Source: Candidatus Bipolaricaulota bacterium (GTDB lineage: Bacteria; Bipolaricaulota; Bipolaricaulia; RBG-16-55-9). Taken from it: 8,688 bases of DNA. Location: NCBI GenBank assembly GCA_015487455.1, contig WFPR01000219.1, forward strand, positions 1 through 8,688, given 5' to 3'. The position numbers and the translations under genes were made by a program. Below the pieces are notes generated by a model, which ran no database searches, was not told the origin of the DNA, and saw only the letters and a list, made by a program, of their open reading frames with translations. Below, in pieces: positions 1-6,235 of the stretch (positions are counted from its first letter, which is position 1; every line of letters starts with the position of its first letter).

Positions 1-81
1 CGCCGCCCCCAGAGCCAGCCCCACCACCATGATGACCCATCCCAATCCCGAAACGCTCCAACGTCTTGCGCTCACGCTCAT
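1..81 (-). CDS. 5' end of an unidentified membrane or exported protein (partial)
   Basis: Reading leftward from the ATG at 81-79 gives 27 codons without a stop before the window edge. The peptide begins MSVSARRW and continues into a hydrophobic run (SGLGWVIMVVGLALGAA), as in a signal peptide or first transmembrane helix with positive charges on the inner side. A GAGGTGG ribosome-binding-like sequence on the - strand (plus positions about 87-93) ends 5 nt before the ATG, and a perfect TATAAT lies further upstream on the same strand (185-180). The twin arginine is not followed by a standard Tat consensus. Too little is present to name a family. The call rests on three agreeing signals (-10 box, ribosome binding site, N-terminal hydrophobic segment); the short length makes it uncertain. 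Confidence 0.5.
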   Translation of the reverse strand, partial: MSVSARRWSVSGLGWVIMVVGLALGAA

Positions 82-179
82 CGCCGCCACCTCGCTCCTT
101 TTCCTTTTCCCTTCAGCCTCGCCGCAGCAGGCCGCCCCCTGCTCGGCGTTTGGGTTTTCGGCTCGGGACATCGGCCCCC

Positions 180-208
180 ATTATAGGGGAAGCGCGTCCC
201 CTCGAACT
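180..208 (-). promoter_or_regulatory. Candidate divergent promoter for the leftward gene
   Basis: On the - strand the hexamer at 185-180 reads TATAAT, a perfect -10. The -35 is poor: the best matches, with 15-17 bp spacing, lie around 201-208 and score about 2 of 6. The -10 is flanked by CCCC and GGGG, a perfect 4-bp inverted repeat. It lies about 100 bp upstream of the ATG at 81, so it would give a roughly 90-nt leader. Confidence 0.4.
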
Positions 209-229
209 GTAATTGCGATCACACGCGGG

Positions 230-257
230 TTGCGCGTGGGGAGCCGCGGGCTATAAT
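230..257 (+). promoter_or_regulatory. Promoter of pdxS and probably the whole run
   Basis: TTGCGC (230-235) and a perfect TATAAT (252-257) are separated by 16 bp, a good sigma70-type promoter. Transcription would begin near 264, leaving a leader of about 48 nt before pdxS. No riboswitch-like structure is visible in that leader. The -10 is flanked by GGGC (248-251) and GCCC (258-261), an inverted repeat centred on the hexamer. Confidence 0.75.
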
Positions 258-294
258 GCCCAGTGCTCGAGGGGGCAACGCGGACGCGCGAAAC

Positions 295-301
295 GAGGAG
301 G
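295..301 (+). promoter_or_regulatory. Ribosome binding site of pdxS
   Basis: GAGGAGG lies 10 nt before the ATG at 312. It decides the start: the frame stays open upstream to 213, but that extension runs back across the promoter and has no ribosome binding site. Confidence 0.8.
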
Positions 302-311
302 CGCGAACACG

Positions 312-1214
312 ATGGCAAGCGCAGAGGCAGAGGCGGCGCGAGGGACGTTTCGGGTGAAGTCGGGGCTGGCCGAGATGCTCAAGGGCGGCGTGATCATGGA
401 CGTCACGACCGCCGAGCAGGCCCGCATCGCGGAGGAGGCGGGCGCCGTGGCCGTGATGGCCTTGGAGCGTGTCCCCGCGGACATCCGGGCCGCGGGGGGC
501 GTCGCCCGGATGGCCGACCCGCGCAAGATCAAGGAGATCATGGACGCCGTCACCATCCCCGTGATGGCCAAGTGCCGCATCGGCCACTTCGTCGAGGCCC
601 AAATTCTGGAGGCCCTGGGGGTCGACTACATCGACGAGTCCGAAGTGCTAACGCCCGCGGACCCCTGGCACCACATCGACAAGTGGCGGTTCAAGGTCCC
701 GTTCGTCTGCGGGGCGCGGGACCTCCCGGAGGCCTGCCGCCGCATCGCCGAGGGCGCGGCGATGATCCGCACCAAGGGCGAGGCCGGGACGGGCAACGTG
801 GTGGAGGCCGTCCGCCACATGCGCTTGATGAACAAGCAGATCCGCCAGGTGGTGAACGCCTCCGACGAGGAGCTCGTCACGCTCAGCAAGGAGTGGGGCG
901 CGCCCTTGGAGGTGCTCAAGCTCGTGCGGGAGCAGGGGCGGCTCCCCGTCGTCAACTTCGCCGCGGGCGGGATCGCCACCCCCGCCGACGCGGCCCTGAT
1001 GATGCAGCTCGGCTGCGACGGGGTCTTCGTGGGCTCCGGCATCTTCAAGTCGGAGGACCCCGAGCGGAGGGCCCGCGCCATCGTGATGGCCGTGACGTAC
1101 TACAACGACCCCGAGGTGCTCGCCGAGATCTCAGAAGATTTGGGCGAGCCGATGCGCGGCGTCGACGTGACCCAGCTCCAGCCGGAGGCGCTGCTCCAGA
1201 CCCGCGGCGTCTGA
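312..1214 (+). CDS. pdxS: Pyridoxal 5'-phosphate synthase, synthase subunit PdxS
   Basis: PdxS (also PLP synthase Pdx1) condenses ribose 5-phosphate, glyceraldehyde 3-phosphate and ammonia into pyridoxal 5'-phosphate in the cytosol. It forms a dodecamer that receives ammonia from PdxT. The 300-residue product has the usual family length and is highly conserved throughout. Asp30 in GVIMDV, Lys87 in PVMAKCRIGHF and Lys155 in IRTKGEAGTGN match Asp24, Lys81 and Lys149 of the B. subtilis enzyme, the residues that carry the sugar and the reaction intermediates. The phosphate-binding glycine loops FAAGGIATP and FVGSGIF are also present. It is the first gene of the run, directly behind a strong promoter, and pdxT follows, as in many bacteria using the deoxyxylulose-5-phosphate-independent B6 route. 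Identification is essentially certain. Confidence 0.98.
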   Translation: MASAEAEAARGTFRVKSGLAEMLKGGVIMDVTTAEQARIAEEAGAVAVMALERVPADIRAAGGVARMADPRKIKEIMDAVTIPVMAKCRIGHFVEAQILEALGVDYIDESEVLTPADPWHHIDKWRFKVPFVCGARDLPEACRRIAEGAAMIRTKGEAGTGNVVEAVRHMRLMNKQIRQVVNASDEELVTLSKEWGAPLEVLKLVREQGRLPVVNFAAGGIATPADAALMMQLGCDGVFVGSGIFKSEDPERRARAIVMAVTYYNDPEVLAEISEDLGEPMRGVDVTQLQPEALLQTRGV

Positions 1215-1238
1215 GCTTTGGCGCACGGCCCCAGGGCG

Positions 1239-1820
1239 ATGAGCGTAGAACGCGTCCTCACGATCGGGGTGCTGGCCCTGCAGGGCGACGTCCGGGAGCA
1301 CCGGCGCGCCCTGGAGCGCCTAGGCGCCCGGACCCGCGAGGTCCGCAAGCCCCGCGATCTGGAAGGACTGGACGGGCTGGTGCTCCCCGGCGGCGAGAGC
1401 ACCACGATCGCGCGCCTGCTGCACGAGAGCGGCCTCTGGGACGAGCTGCGCGAGCGGGGCCGCGAGGGCTTCCCGATATACGGCACCTGCGCCGGGCTGA
1501 TCCTGCTCGCCCGAGAAATTTTGGAAGACCGCCCCGAGGGCTTAGGGCTGATGGACATCACCGTCGATCGCAACGCCTACGGGCGGCAGGTCGACAGCTT
1601 CGAGGCCGACATCGAGATCGAGGGGATCGGGCCGTTCCACGCCGTCTTCATCCGCGCCCCCAAGGTCGTGCGCTGCGGCCCCGACGTGGAGGTGCTGGCG
1701 GAGTACGACGGCAGCCCCGTGCTCGTGCAGCAGGGGCGCCTCTTGGCGAGCACGTTCCACCCCGAGCTGACCGACGACCCCCGCGTCCACGAGCACTTCC
1801 TCAAGCTCGTCCGGGCTTAA
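1239..1820 (+). CDS. pdxT: Pyridoxal 5'-phosphate synthase, glutaminase subunit PdxT
   Basis: PdxT hydrolyses glutamine and passes the ammonia to PdxS. The 193-residue product is a class I glutamine amidotransferase: the family start GVLALQGDVREH, the LPGGESTTI loop (49-57), the nucleophile Cys84 in YGTCAGL, and the His174/Glu176 pair in FHPEL near the C terminus complete the catalytic triad. The ATG at 1239 was chosen because the conserved fold begins right after it. An in-frame TTG at 1218, 3 nt after the pdxS stop, would add seven residues. Neither start has a convincing ribosome binding site, which suggests translational coupling to pdxS. The gap to pdxS is 24 bp. Confidence 0.97.
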   Translation: MSVERVLTIGVLALQGDVREHRRALERLGARTREVRKPRDLEGLDGLVLPGGESTTIARLLHESGLWDELRERGREGFPIYGTCAGLILLAREILEDRPEGLGLMDITVDRNAYGRQVDSFEADIEIEGIGPFHAVFIRAPKVVRCGPDVEVLAEYDGSPVLVQQGRLLASTFHPELTDDPRVHEHFLKLVRA

Positions 1821-1851
1821 CAGTGAAGTTTGCTGCCCTCAGATCGCAACG

Positions 1852-2643
1852 ATGAGCGCGAGTCAAGCACGATGGGCGCTTCAGCGGGTGGCACGCGACG
1901 TGCTCGCGTTGCTGTACCCGCCGTCGTGCCCGCTGTGCGAGGCCCCTCTCTCGCCCGACTCGACTTCTGTGGCGTTCCTCTGCCCGAAATGTGAAGAAGG
2001 GCTGGAGCGCTTGGGGCCGCCGTGGTGCGCCCGCTGCGGCGCGCCCCTCCCGCCCGACGACGGGCAGGGCAAAGATCTTTGCGCGGATTGCGGGACGCGG
2101 CGGGAGCGGGTGCCCTTCGAGCGGGCGCGAGCCTACGGGCCGTACGAGGGGCGCTTGGCCGCGCTGATCAAGCTCTACAAGTACGGCGGGGAGCGGGCGC
2201 TCGCCCGGCCCCTGGCCGAGCTGCTCGCCGAGCGCTTCAAAAGCGAGGGCTTCGACGGCGAGGTCGACGCGATCGCGTTCGTGCCCATGAGCCGGAGGCG
2301 GCAGCGGGAGCGGGGCTTCAACCAGGCGGAGCGGCTGGCCCGGCGGCTGGGGCGGCTCGTGGGCAAGCCCGTCGTGGCCGCGCTCCGGCGCGCCAGGGAG
2401 ACCGCCCCCCAGGAGGCGCTCACCCGCGCCGAGCGCCTGACGAACGTGCGGGGCGCGTTCGCCGCCAGGAGCCGGGCGCGCCGGGAGGGCGAGGGCGTCC
2501 TGCTCGTCGACGACGTCTACACGACCGGGGCGACCGCCCGGGAGTGCGCCCAGGCGCTCAAGGCCGCGGGCTACGCGCGCGTGTACGTGCTCACCGTGGC
2601 CCGCACGGTTTCCCACGCCCACGATCACGACCATGCGCGTTGA
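1852..2643 (+). CDS. ComF family phosphoribosyltransferase-like protein
   Basis: The 263-residue protein has the ComF/GntX layout. Its N-terminal zinc-binding part has four CxxC pairs (Cys26/29, 44/47, 59/62, 77/80). A type I phosphoribosyltransferase domain follows, with the PRPP loop LLVDDVYTTGAT (about 217-228) and the ComF hallmark MSRRRQRERGFNQAERLA. In naturally competent bacteria, ComF is needed for DNA uptake; in many others the exact substrate is unknown. No other competence genes are in the window, so no specific role is assigned. The C terminus (SHAHDHDHAR) is unusually His/Asp-rich and is partly encoded in the 11-bp overlap with the next gene. The ATG at 1852, 31 bp after pdxT, has no clear ribosome binding site. 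GTG codons at 1888 and 1900 are alternatives but would cut the region before the first zinc pair. Confidence 0.92.
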   Translation: MSASQARWALQRVARDVLALLYPPSCPLCEAPLSPDSTSVAFLCPKCEEGLERLGPPWCARCGAPLPPDDGQGKDLCADCGTRRERVPFERARAYGPYEGRLAALIKLYKYGGERALARPLAELLAERFKSEGFDGEVDAIAFVPMSRRRQRERGFNQAERLARRLGRLVGKPVVAALRRARETAPQEALTRAERLTNVRGAFAARSRARREGEGVLLVDDVYTTGATARECAQALKAAGYARVYVLTVARTVSHAHDHDHAR

Positions 2644-3235
2644 GACGCTCGTGCTCACGGAGTACCGGAGCAACTGCTACATCGTCGAATCTCAAGGCGA
2701 GCTCGCCGTGATCGACCCCGGCGAGCCCAGCCCCCTGATCGCGGAGCGGGTGGAGGCGCTTCGAGGCCGGGTGCGCTGGGTGATCCTGACGCACGCCCAC
2801 CCCGACCACGTCGGCGGCGCGCCCTTCTGCCAGGCGCGCTTCGGCGCGCCGATCGCGCTCCACCCGCTCGATTTTGAGCTGTACTCGGCGCTGCTGGGGC
2901 CGGACGCCCCCCGCCCCGACGTCGAGCTGCAGGAGGGGACGACGCTGGAGCTGGGGGCGCTCAAGCTCGAGGCGCTCCACACGCCGGGGCACACGCCCGG
3001 CCACGTCGTGCTGCTGGAGCGACAAGAGCGCTTGCTCTTCACGGGCGACTTGCTGTTCGCGGGCTCGATCGGCCGGACGGACTTCCCCGGCGGCTCGGAC
3101 ACCGAGATGCGCCGCTCCCTTGAGCGGCTCGTTACCCTGGAGGGGGACTGGCGCATCTACCCGGGCCACGGCCCCCAGACGACCCTGAGCCACGAGCGCT
3201 GGACGAACCCGTTCCTGCTGGGCTTGGGGCCTTGA
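2633..3235 (+). CDS. Metallo-beta-lactamase-fold hydrolase (glyoxalase II-like)
   Basis: This 200-residue, probably cytosolic, single-domain protein carries the five metallo-beta-lactamase motifs: the early Asp28 (AVIDPG), THAHPDH (His54, His56, Asp58, His59), His120 in HTPGHTPGH, Asp139 in FTGDLLF, and His179 in YPGHG. The segment GSIGRTDFPGGS is typical of the small glyoxalase II-like (YcbL-type) branch, which hydrolyses thioesters and related compounds using two metal ions. The separate C-terminal helical domain of classical glyoxalase II is absent, so glutathione-thioester specificity should not be assumed. The start overlaps the comF stop by 11 bp, implying coupled translation. The substrate cannot be told from the sequence. 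Confidence 0.9.
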   Translation: MRVETLVLTEYRSNCYIVESQGELAVIDPGEPSPLIAERVEALRGRVRWVILTHAHPDHVGGAPFCQARFGAPIALHPLDFELYSALLGPDAPRPDVELQEGTTLELGALKLEALHTPGHTPGHVVLLERQERLLFTGDLLFAGSIGRTDFPGGSDTEMRRSLERLVTLEGDWRIYPGHGPQTTLSHERWTNPFLLGLGP

Positions 3236-3299
3236 GCGACCCAACCCCCAACGCGGGAACGCGGGGCGCAAGCCAAGCGCACAGAACACGCAGCCTGGA

Positions 3300-3306
3300 A
3301 AGGGGA
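3300..3306 (+). promoter_or_regulatory. Ribosome binding site of dnaG
   Basis: AAGGGGA lies 9 nt before the ATG at 3316. It supports that start over the in-frame TTG at 3232, which overlaps the preceding stop codon (TTGA) and would add 28 poorly conserved, Arg-rich residues. The 80 bp between the MBL stop and this ATG show no obvious promoter. Confidence 0.6.
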
Positions 3307-3315
3307 CGGCGAAGG

Positions 3316-5187
3316 ATGCCCACGCGCGAGGAGATCGAGGCGATCCGCGCCCGCGTCGACCTCGTCGAGCTGATCGCCCGCTACACGGCGGTGCGCCCCA
3401 GCGGGAAAAATTATATAGCCGTCTGCCCCTTCCACCCCGACAAGACGCCCTCGCTGGCGATCAGCCGGGAGAAGGGGCTGTGGCACTGCTTCGGCTGCGG
3501 CGCGGGCGGCGACGCCTTCACGTTCGTGATGCTCATCGAGGGCGTCGAGTTCCCCGAGGCCGCGCGGCGGCTGGCCGAGGAGGCGGGCGTCCCCCTGCGG
3601 AGCGGGCCCGACGGGGAGGCGCGGGACGGGCGGGACCGGCTGCGCGGGCGGCTCGAACAAGCCGCGCGCCGCTGGGAGCGCCTCCTCTTCGAGCCCGTGG
3701 GCCGCCGGGCGCTCGAGTATTTAACGGGGGAGCGCGGGCTCCGGCCGGAGACGATCCGGCGGTTCCGCCTGGGCTACGCGCCGCCCGACCCCGACGACCT
3801 GCTGCGGGCGTTCCCCGACCCCGACGCCCGCGAGGATCTGGAGGAGCTGGGGCTGCTCCTGCGCGGAGAGCGCGAGCTCAAGGGCTTCTTCCGGGACCGG
3901 GTGATCTTCCCCATCGCGGGCGTGCAGGGGGAGATCGTGGGCTTCGCCGGGCGGGCGCTGCCCCCCGAGGACGCCCGAGCTCGCGAGCCCAAGTACCTCA
4001 ACACGCGGGGGACGGCGCTCTTCGCCAAGCGGCGGCTGCTCTACGGGCTGCCGCAGGCCAAGGCGGGCTTCGCGCGGTTCGGGGAGGCGCTCCTCGTCGA
4101 GGGCTACCTCGACGTGCTCATGGCCCACCAGCACGGGTTCCCCCACGCCGTCGCGAGCATGGGGACGGCGTTCACGCCCGAGCAGGCTCGGCTCCTGCGG
4201 CGCTTCGTGCCCAAGGTGACCCTGGCGTACGACCGCGACACGGCGGGACGGGCGGCGACGCTGCGCGGGCTCCAGCAGCTGCTCGCGGCCGGGCTCGAGG
4301 TGCGCATCGCGCTCCTGCCGCCGGGGCAGGATCCCGATGGGGTGCTACGGGCCGAGGGCGCCCAAGCTTTTAACGAGCTGCTCGCCCAAGCCGTCCCCTT
4401 CCCCCAGTTCTACGTGGAGGCCCTGCTCGAGGAGCACGACGCGGGGAGCTTCCAGGGGCGCGAGCGGATCCTTCAAGACGTGCGGGCGTTCCTCCGGGGG
4501 ATCGTCAGCCCCGCGCTGCGCGCCCAGATCCTCAAGGAGCTGGCGGGGGCGTTGGACATCCCCCTCGAGGACCTGGTCGCCCATTTGCGGGTCGGGGTGA
4601 AGGGGCGCAACGCGACCGTTATAATGGGCGGCGAGGCCCCGGGGTCGAGCCGAACGTGGGGGGTGGAGGAGCACTTGATGGCCCTCTTGCTGCAGGGCGC
4701 CGTCTCCATCGAGCGGGCCATGCACGACCTCACCCCGACGGATTTCCAACGATTCGCCCGCGCCGTTGAGGTCCTCGCCGCGCTGTACAGGGACTGGCCC
4801 CCAAGCGATCGACCGGAGCGGTTCGACGACAGCCCGGCCGGACGGCGGCTACTCGAGGAATGGCTCGCCCAGCTCCCCCCCGACGACCAGGCGGCCCTGC
4901 GCGAGCTGGCCGTCGGCGACGATCGCGACACGGACGGCGAGCGGGCCGCCCGGCAGCTGATCGGCCGCCTGCGCCTCCAGGGCCTGGAGCGCCGCCTGAA
5001 GACCATCCCGCAGGAGCTCCGGGCGGCCGAGCGGGCGGGGGACCGCGCGCGGGTGGAGGCGCTGCTGCAGGAGCAGCAGGCGTGCCTTCGCGAGCGCCAG
5101 AAGCTCCTGCGCGAGTTGGGCTCAAGAGCACCTCAGGCTCAGGGACAGGTACAGGGACAGGGAGGAGGGGGAGACGAGCATGGCTAA
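3316..5187 (+). CDS. dnaG: DNA primase DnaG
   Basis: DnaG makes the short RNA primers for DNA replication and works with the replicative helicase. The 623-residue product is of usual length. The N-terminal zinc domain has Cys37, His40, Cys58 and Cys61 (CPFH...CFGC). The primase core follows, then the TOPRIM metal-binding site: Glu262 in LLVEGYLD and Asp306/Asp308 in YDRDTAG. The residue between the two Asp is Arg, where Gly or Ala is common. The region from about residue 430 onward is the variable linker and helicase-interaction domain, ending in a QG-rich low-complexity tail. The gene lies 80 bp after the MBL gene and overlaps rpoD by 8 bp, the classical dnaG-rpoD pairing. Short runs of AT-rich codons stand out at 3406-3420, 3718-3723 and 4618-4626. 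Confidence 0.98.
   Translation: MPTREEIEAIRARVDLVELIARYTAVRPSGKNYIAVCPFHPDKTPSLAISREKGLWHCFGCGAGGDAFTFVMLIEGVEFPEAARRLAEEAGVPLRSGPDGEARDGRDRLRGRLEQAARRWERLLFEPVGRRALEYLTGERGLRPETIRRFRLGYAPPDPDDLLRAFPDPDAREDLEELGLLLRGERELKGFFRDRVIFPIAGVQGEIVGFAGRALPPEDARAREPKYLNTRGTALFAKRRLLYGLPQAKAGFARFGEALLVEGYLDVLMAHQHGFPHAVASMGTAFTPEQARLLRRFVPKVTLAYDRDTAGRAATLRGLQQLLAAGLEVRIALLPPGQDPDGVLRAEGAQAFNELLAQAVPFPQFYVEALLEEHDAGSFQGRERILQDVRAFLRGIVSPALRAQILKELAGALDIPLEDLVAHLRVGVKGRNATVIMGGEAPGSSRTWGVEEHLMALLLQGAVSIERAMHDLTPTDFQRFARAVEVLAALYRDWPPSDRPERFDDSPAGRRLLEEWLAQLPPDDQAALRELAVGDDRDTDGERAARQLIGRLRLQGLERRLKTIPQELRAAERAGDRARVEALLQEQQACLRERQKLLRELGSRAPQAQGQVQGQGGGGDEHG
3406..3420 (+). repeat. In-frame AT-rich 15-mer, copy 1 (dnaG)
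   Basis: AAAAATTATATAGCC encodes KNYIA (residues 31-35), just before the zinc finger. It matches the rpoD copy at 5537-5551 at 13 of 15 positions, in the same codon phase. The surrounding sequence uses G/C-ending codons. Confidence 0.5.
4597..4625 (+). promoter_or_regulatory. Candidate internal promoter for rpoD inside dnaG
   Basis: A perfect TATAAT (4620-4625) lies inside dnaG, 17 bp after GTGAAG (4597-4602; 3 of 6 matches to TTGACA). It is encoded by GTT ATA ATG (Val435-Ile-Met437), with a rare ATA codon, in the poorly conserved linker before the C-terminal domain. E. coli rpoD is known to have separate promoters inside dnaG, so the placement makes sense; activity here is inferred. Confidence 0.45.
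5134..5163 (+). repeat. Five in-frame hexamer units at the end of dnaG
   Basis: Five consecutive 6-bp units read CAGGCT, CAGGGA, CAGGTA, CAGGGA and CAGGGA, encoding QA QG QV QG QG (DnaG residues 607-616). The array runs directly into the purine-rich rpoD ribosome binding site. A change in unit number would keep the dnaG frame. Confidence 0.85.
5161..5173 (+). promoter_or_regulatory. Ribosome binding site of rpoD
   Basis: The 13-nt all-purine tract GGAGGAGGGGGAG ends 6 nt before the rpoD ATG at 5180. It offers several overlapping anti-Shine-Dalgarno registers and lies wholly inside the dnaG coding sequence. Confidence 0.8.
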
Positions 5188-6223
5188 CGCCCGCTCTCGC
5201 CGCGGGGCGGAGTTCGTGCCGGACGAGCAGGACCTCGGGTTGAACGGCGAGGTGGCCGAGGGGGCGTTCTTCGACGTGGCCGGGGAGGGCCTGGACGTCA
5301 GCCTCAACGACGACCTGGAGGACGAGACGCTCCTGGCCGACGACGAGGTGGACGACGACCGGGAAGCGCCCGACTCCACCAGCGACCCCGTCAAGCTGTA
5401 CCTCCAGGAGATCGGCCGGATCCCGCTGCTCACCCGCGAGCAGGAGGTCGAGCTGGCCAAGCGGGTGGCCGCGGGCGACAAGGCGGCCCGCGACGCGCTG
5501 ATCAGCGCCAACCTGCGCCTGGTCGTCTCGATCGCCAAAAAATATATAGGCCGCGGCCTGTCGTTCTTGGACCTCATCCAGGAGGGCAACCTCGGGCTCA
5601 TGAAGGCCGTGGAGAAGTTCGACTGGACCAAGGGCTACAAGTTCTCGACGTACGCGACGTGGTGGATCCGGCAGGCGATCACGCGGGCGATCGCCGATCA
5701 GGCCCGCACCATCCGCATCCCCGTCCACATGATCGAGACGGTGCGCGAGCTGCAGCGCGTCAAGAAGGAGCTCATTCAGGAGAAGGGCGAGGTCCCCGAC
5801 CCGGAGACGCTGGCCCAGGAGCTGGGGATGCCCCTGGAGAAGGTCAAGCGGGTGGAGAACGTTTCCCAGTACACCAGCTCCTTGGAGCGGCCGATCGGCG
5901 AGGACGAGGAGGACTCCCTGGGGGATCTCATCCCCGACGAGCACGCCCCCTCCCCCACCAAGGAGGCCTACAAGCAGTTCATGATGGAGGAGCTGGAGAA
6001 GGCGCTCAGCCAGCTGAGCCCCCGCGAGCGGGACATCCTGATCCTGCGCTACGGCATCAAGGACGGCCATCCCCGCACCCTCAAGGAGGTGGCCGGGGAG
6101 TTCAACATCACCCGCGAGCGCGTCCGCCAGATCGAGCTCAAGGCGCTGGACAAGCTGAAGCACCCCACCCGCAAGGAAGAGCTGAAGAAGTTCCGCCAGC
6201 TCCTCCAGAGCGAGGACCTCTAG
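5180..6223 (+). CDS. rpoD: Primary RNA polymerase sigma factor (SigA/RpoD, sigma-70 group)
   Basis: This subunit directs RNA polymerase to housekeeping promoters. The 347-residue product is of the short SigA type. An acidic, low-conservation N-terminal stretch (about 15-70) stands where region 1.1 would be. Then come region 1.2 (DPVKLYLQEIGRIPLLT, 69-85), region 2 with the core-binding and -10-recognition helices (NLRLVVSIAKKY; YATWWIRQAITRAI, 158-171), region 3 (about 183-260), and region 4 with the -35-binding helix-turn-helix (LKEVAGEFNITRERVRQIELKAL, about 301-323). The near-consensus region 2.4 and 4.2 motifs indicate a primary rather than alternative sigma factor and agree with the TATAAT boxes seen here. 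The ATG overlaps the dnaG stop by 8 bp behind a strong ribosome binding site. Confidence 0.97.
   Translation: MANARSRRGAEFVPDEQDLGLNGEVAEGAFFDVAGEGLDVSLNDDLEDETLLADDEVDDDREAPDSTSDPVKLYLQEIGRIPLLTREQEVELAKRVAAGDKAARDALISANLRLVVSIAKKYIGRGLSFLDLIQEGNLGLMKAVEKFDWTKGYKFSTYATWWIRQAITRAIADQARTIRIPVHMIETVRELQRVKKELIQEKGEVPDPETLAQELGMPLEKVKRVENVSQYTSSLERPIGEDEEDSLGDLIPDEHAPSPTKEAYKQFMMEELEKALSQLSPRERDILILRYGIKDGHPRTLKEVAGEFNITRERVRQIELKALDKLKHPTRKEELKKFRQLLQSEDL
5537..5551 (+). repeat. In-frame AT-rich 15-mer, copy 2 (rpoD)
   Basis: AAAAAATATATAGGC encodes KKYIG (residues 120-124) in sigma region 2. It differs from the dnaG copy at 3406-3420 only at positions 6 and 14. Most other Lys, Tyr and Ile residues of rpoD use AAG, TAC and ATC. 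No good -35 lies at the right distance, so a promoter is not the obvious reading. Confidence 0.5.
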
Positions 6224-6235
6224 CGTTGTTCCACC

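Noticed and set aside
29..256. A + strand 75-codon frame with a signal-peptide-like beginning
   Set aside because: It has no ribosome binding site, runs through both promoters and reads antisense to the better supported leftward gene. Its hydrophobic start is explained by the pyrimidine-rich strand.
263..1855. A 530-codon + strand frame across pdxS and pdxT
   Set aside because: It is an out-of-frame shadow with Arg/Gly/Pro-rich low-complexity translation, as expected in GC-rich DNA over two certain genes.
4730..6163. A 477-codon - strand frame opposite dnaG and rpoD
   Set aside because: Antisense shadow of two conserved genes. The translation is Leu/Asp/Gly/Pro-rich without recognisable motifs.
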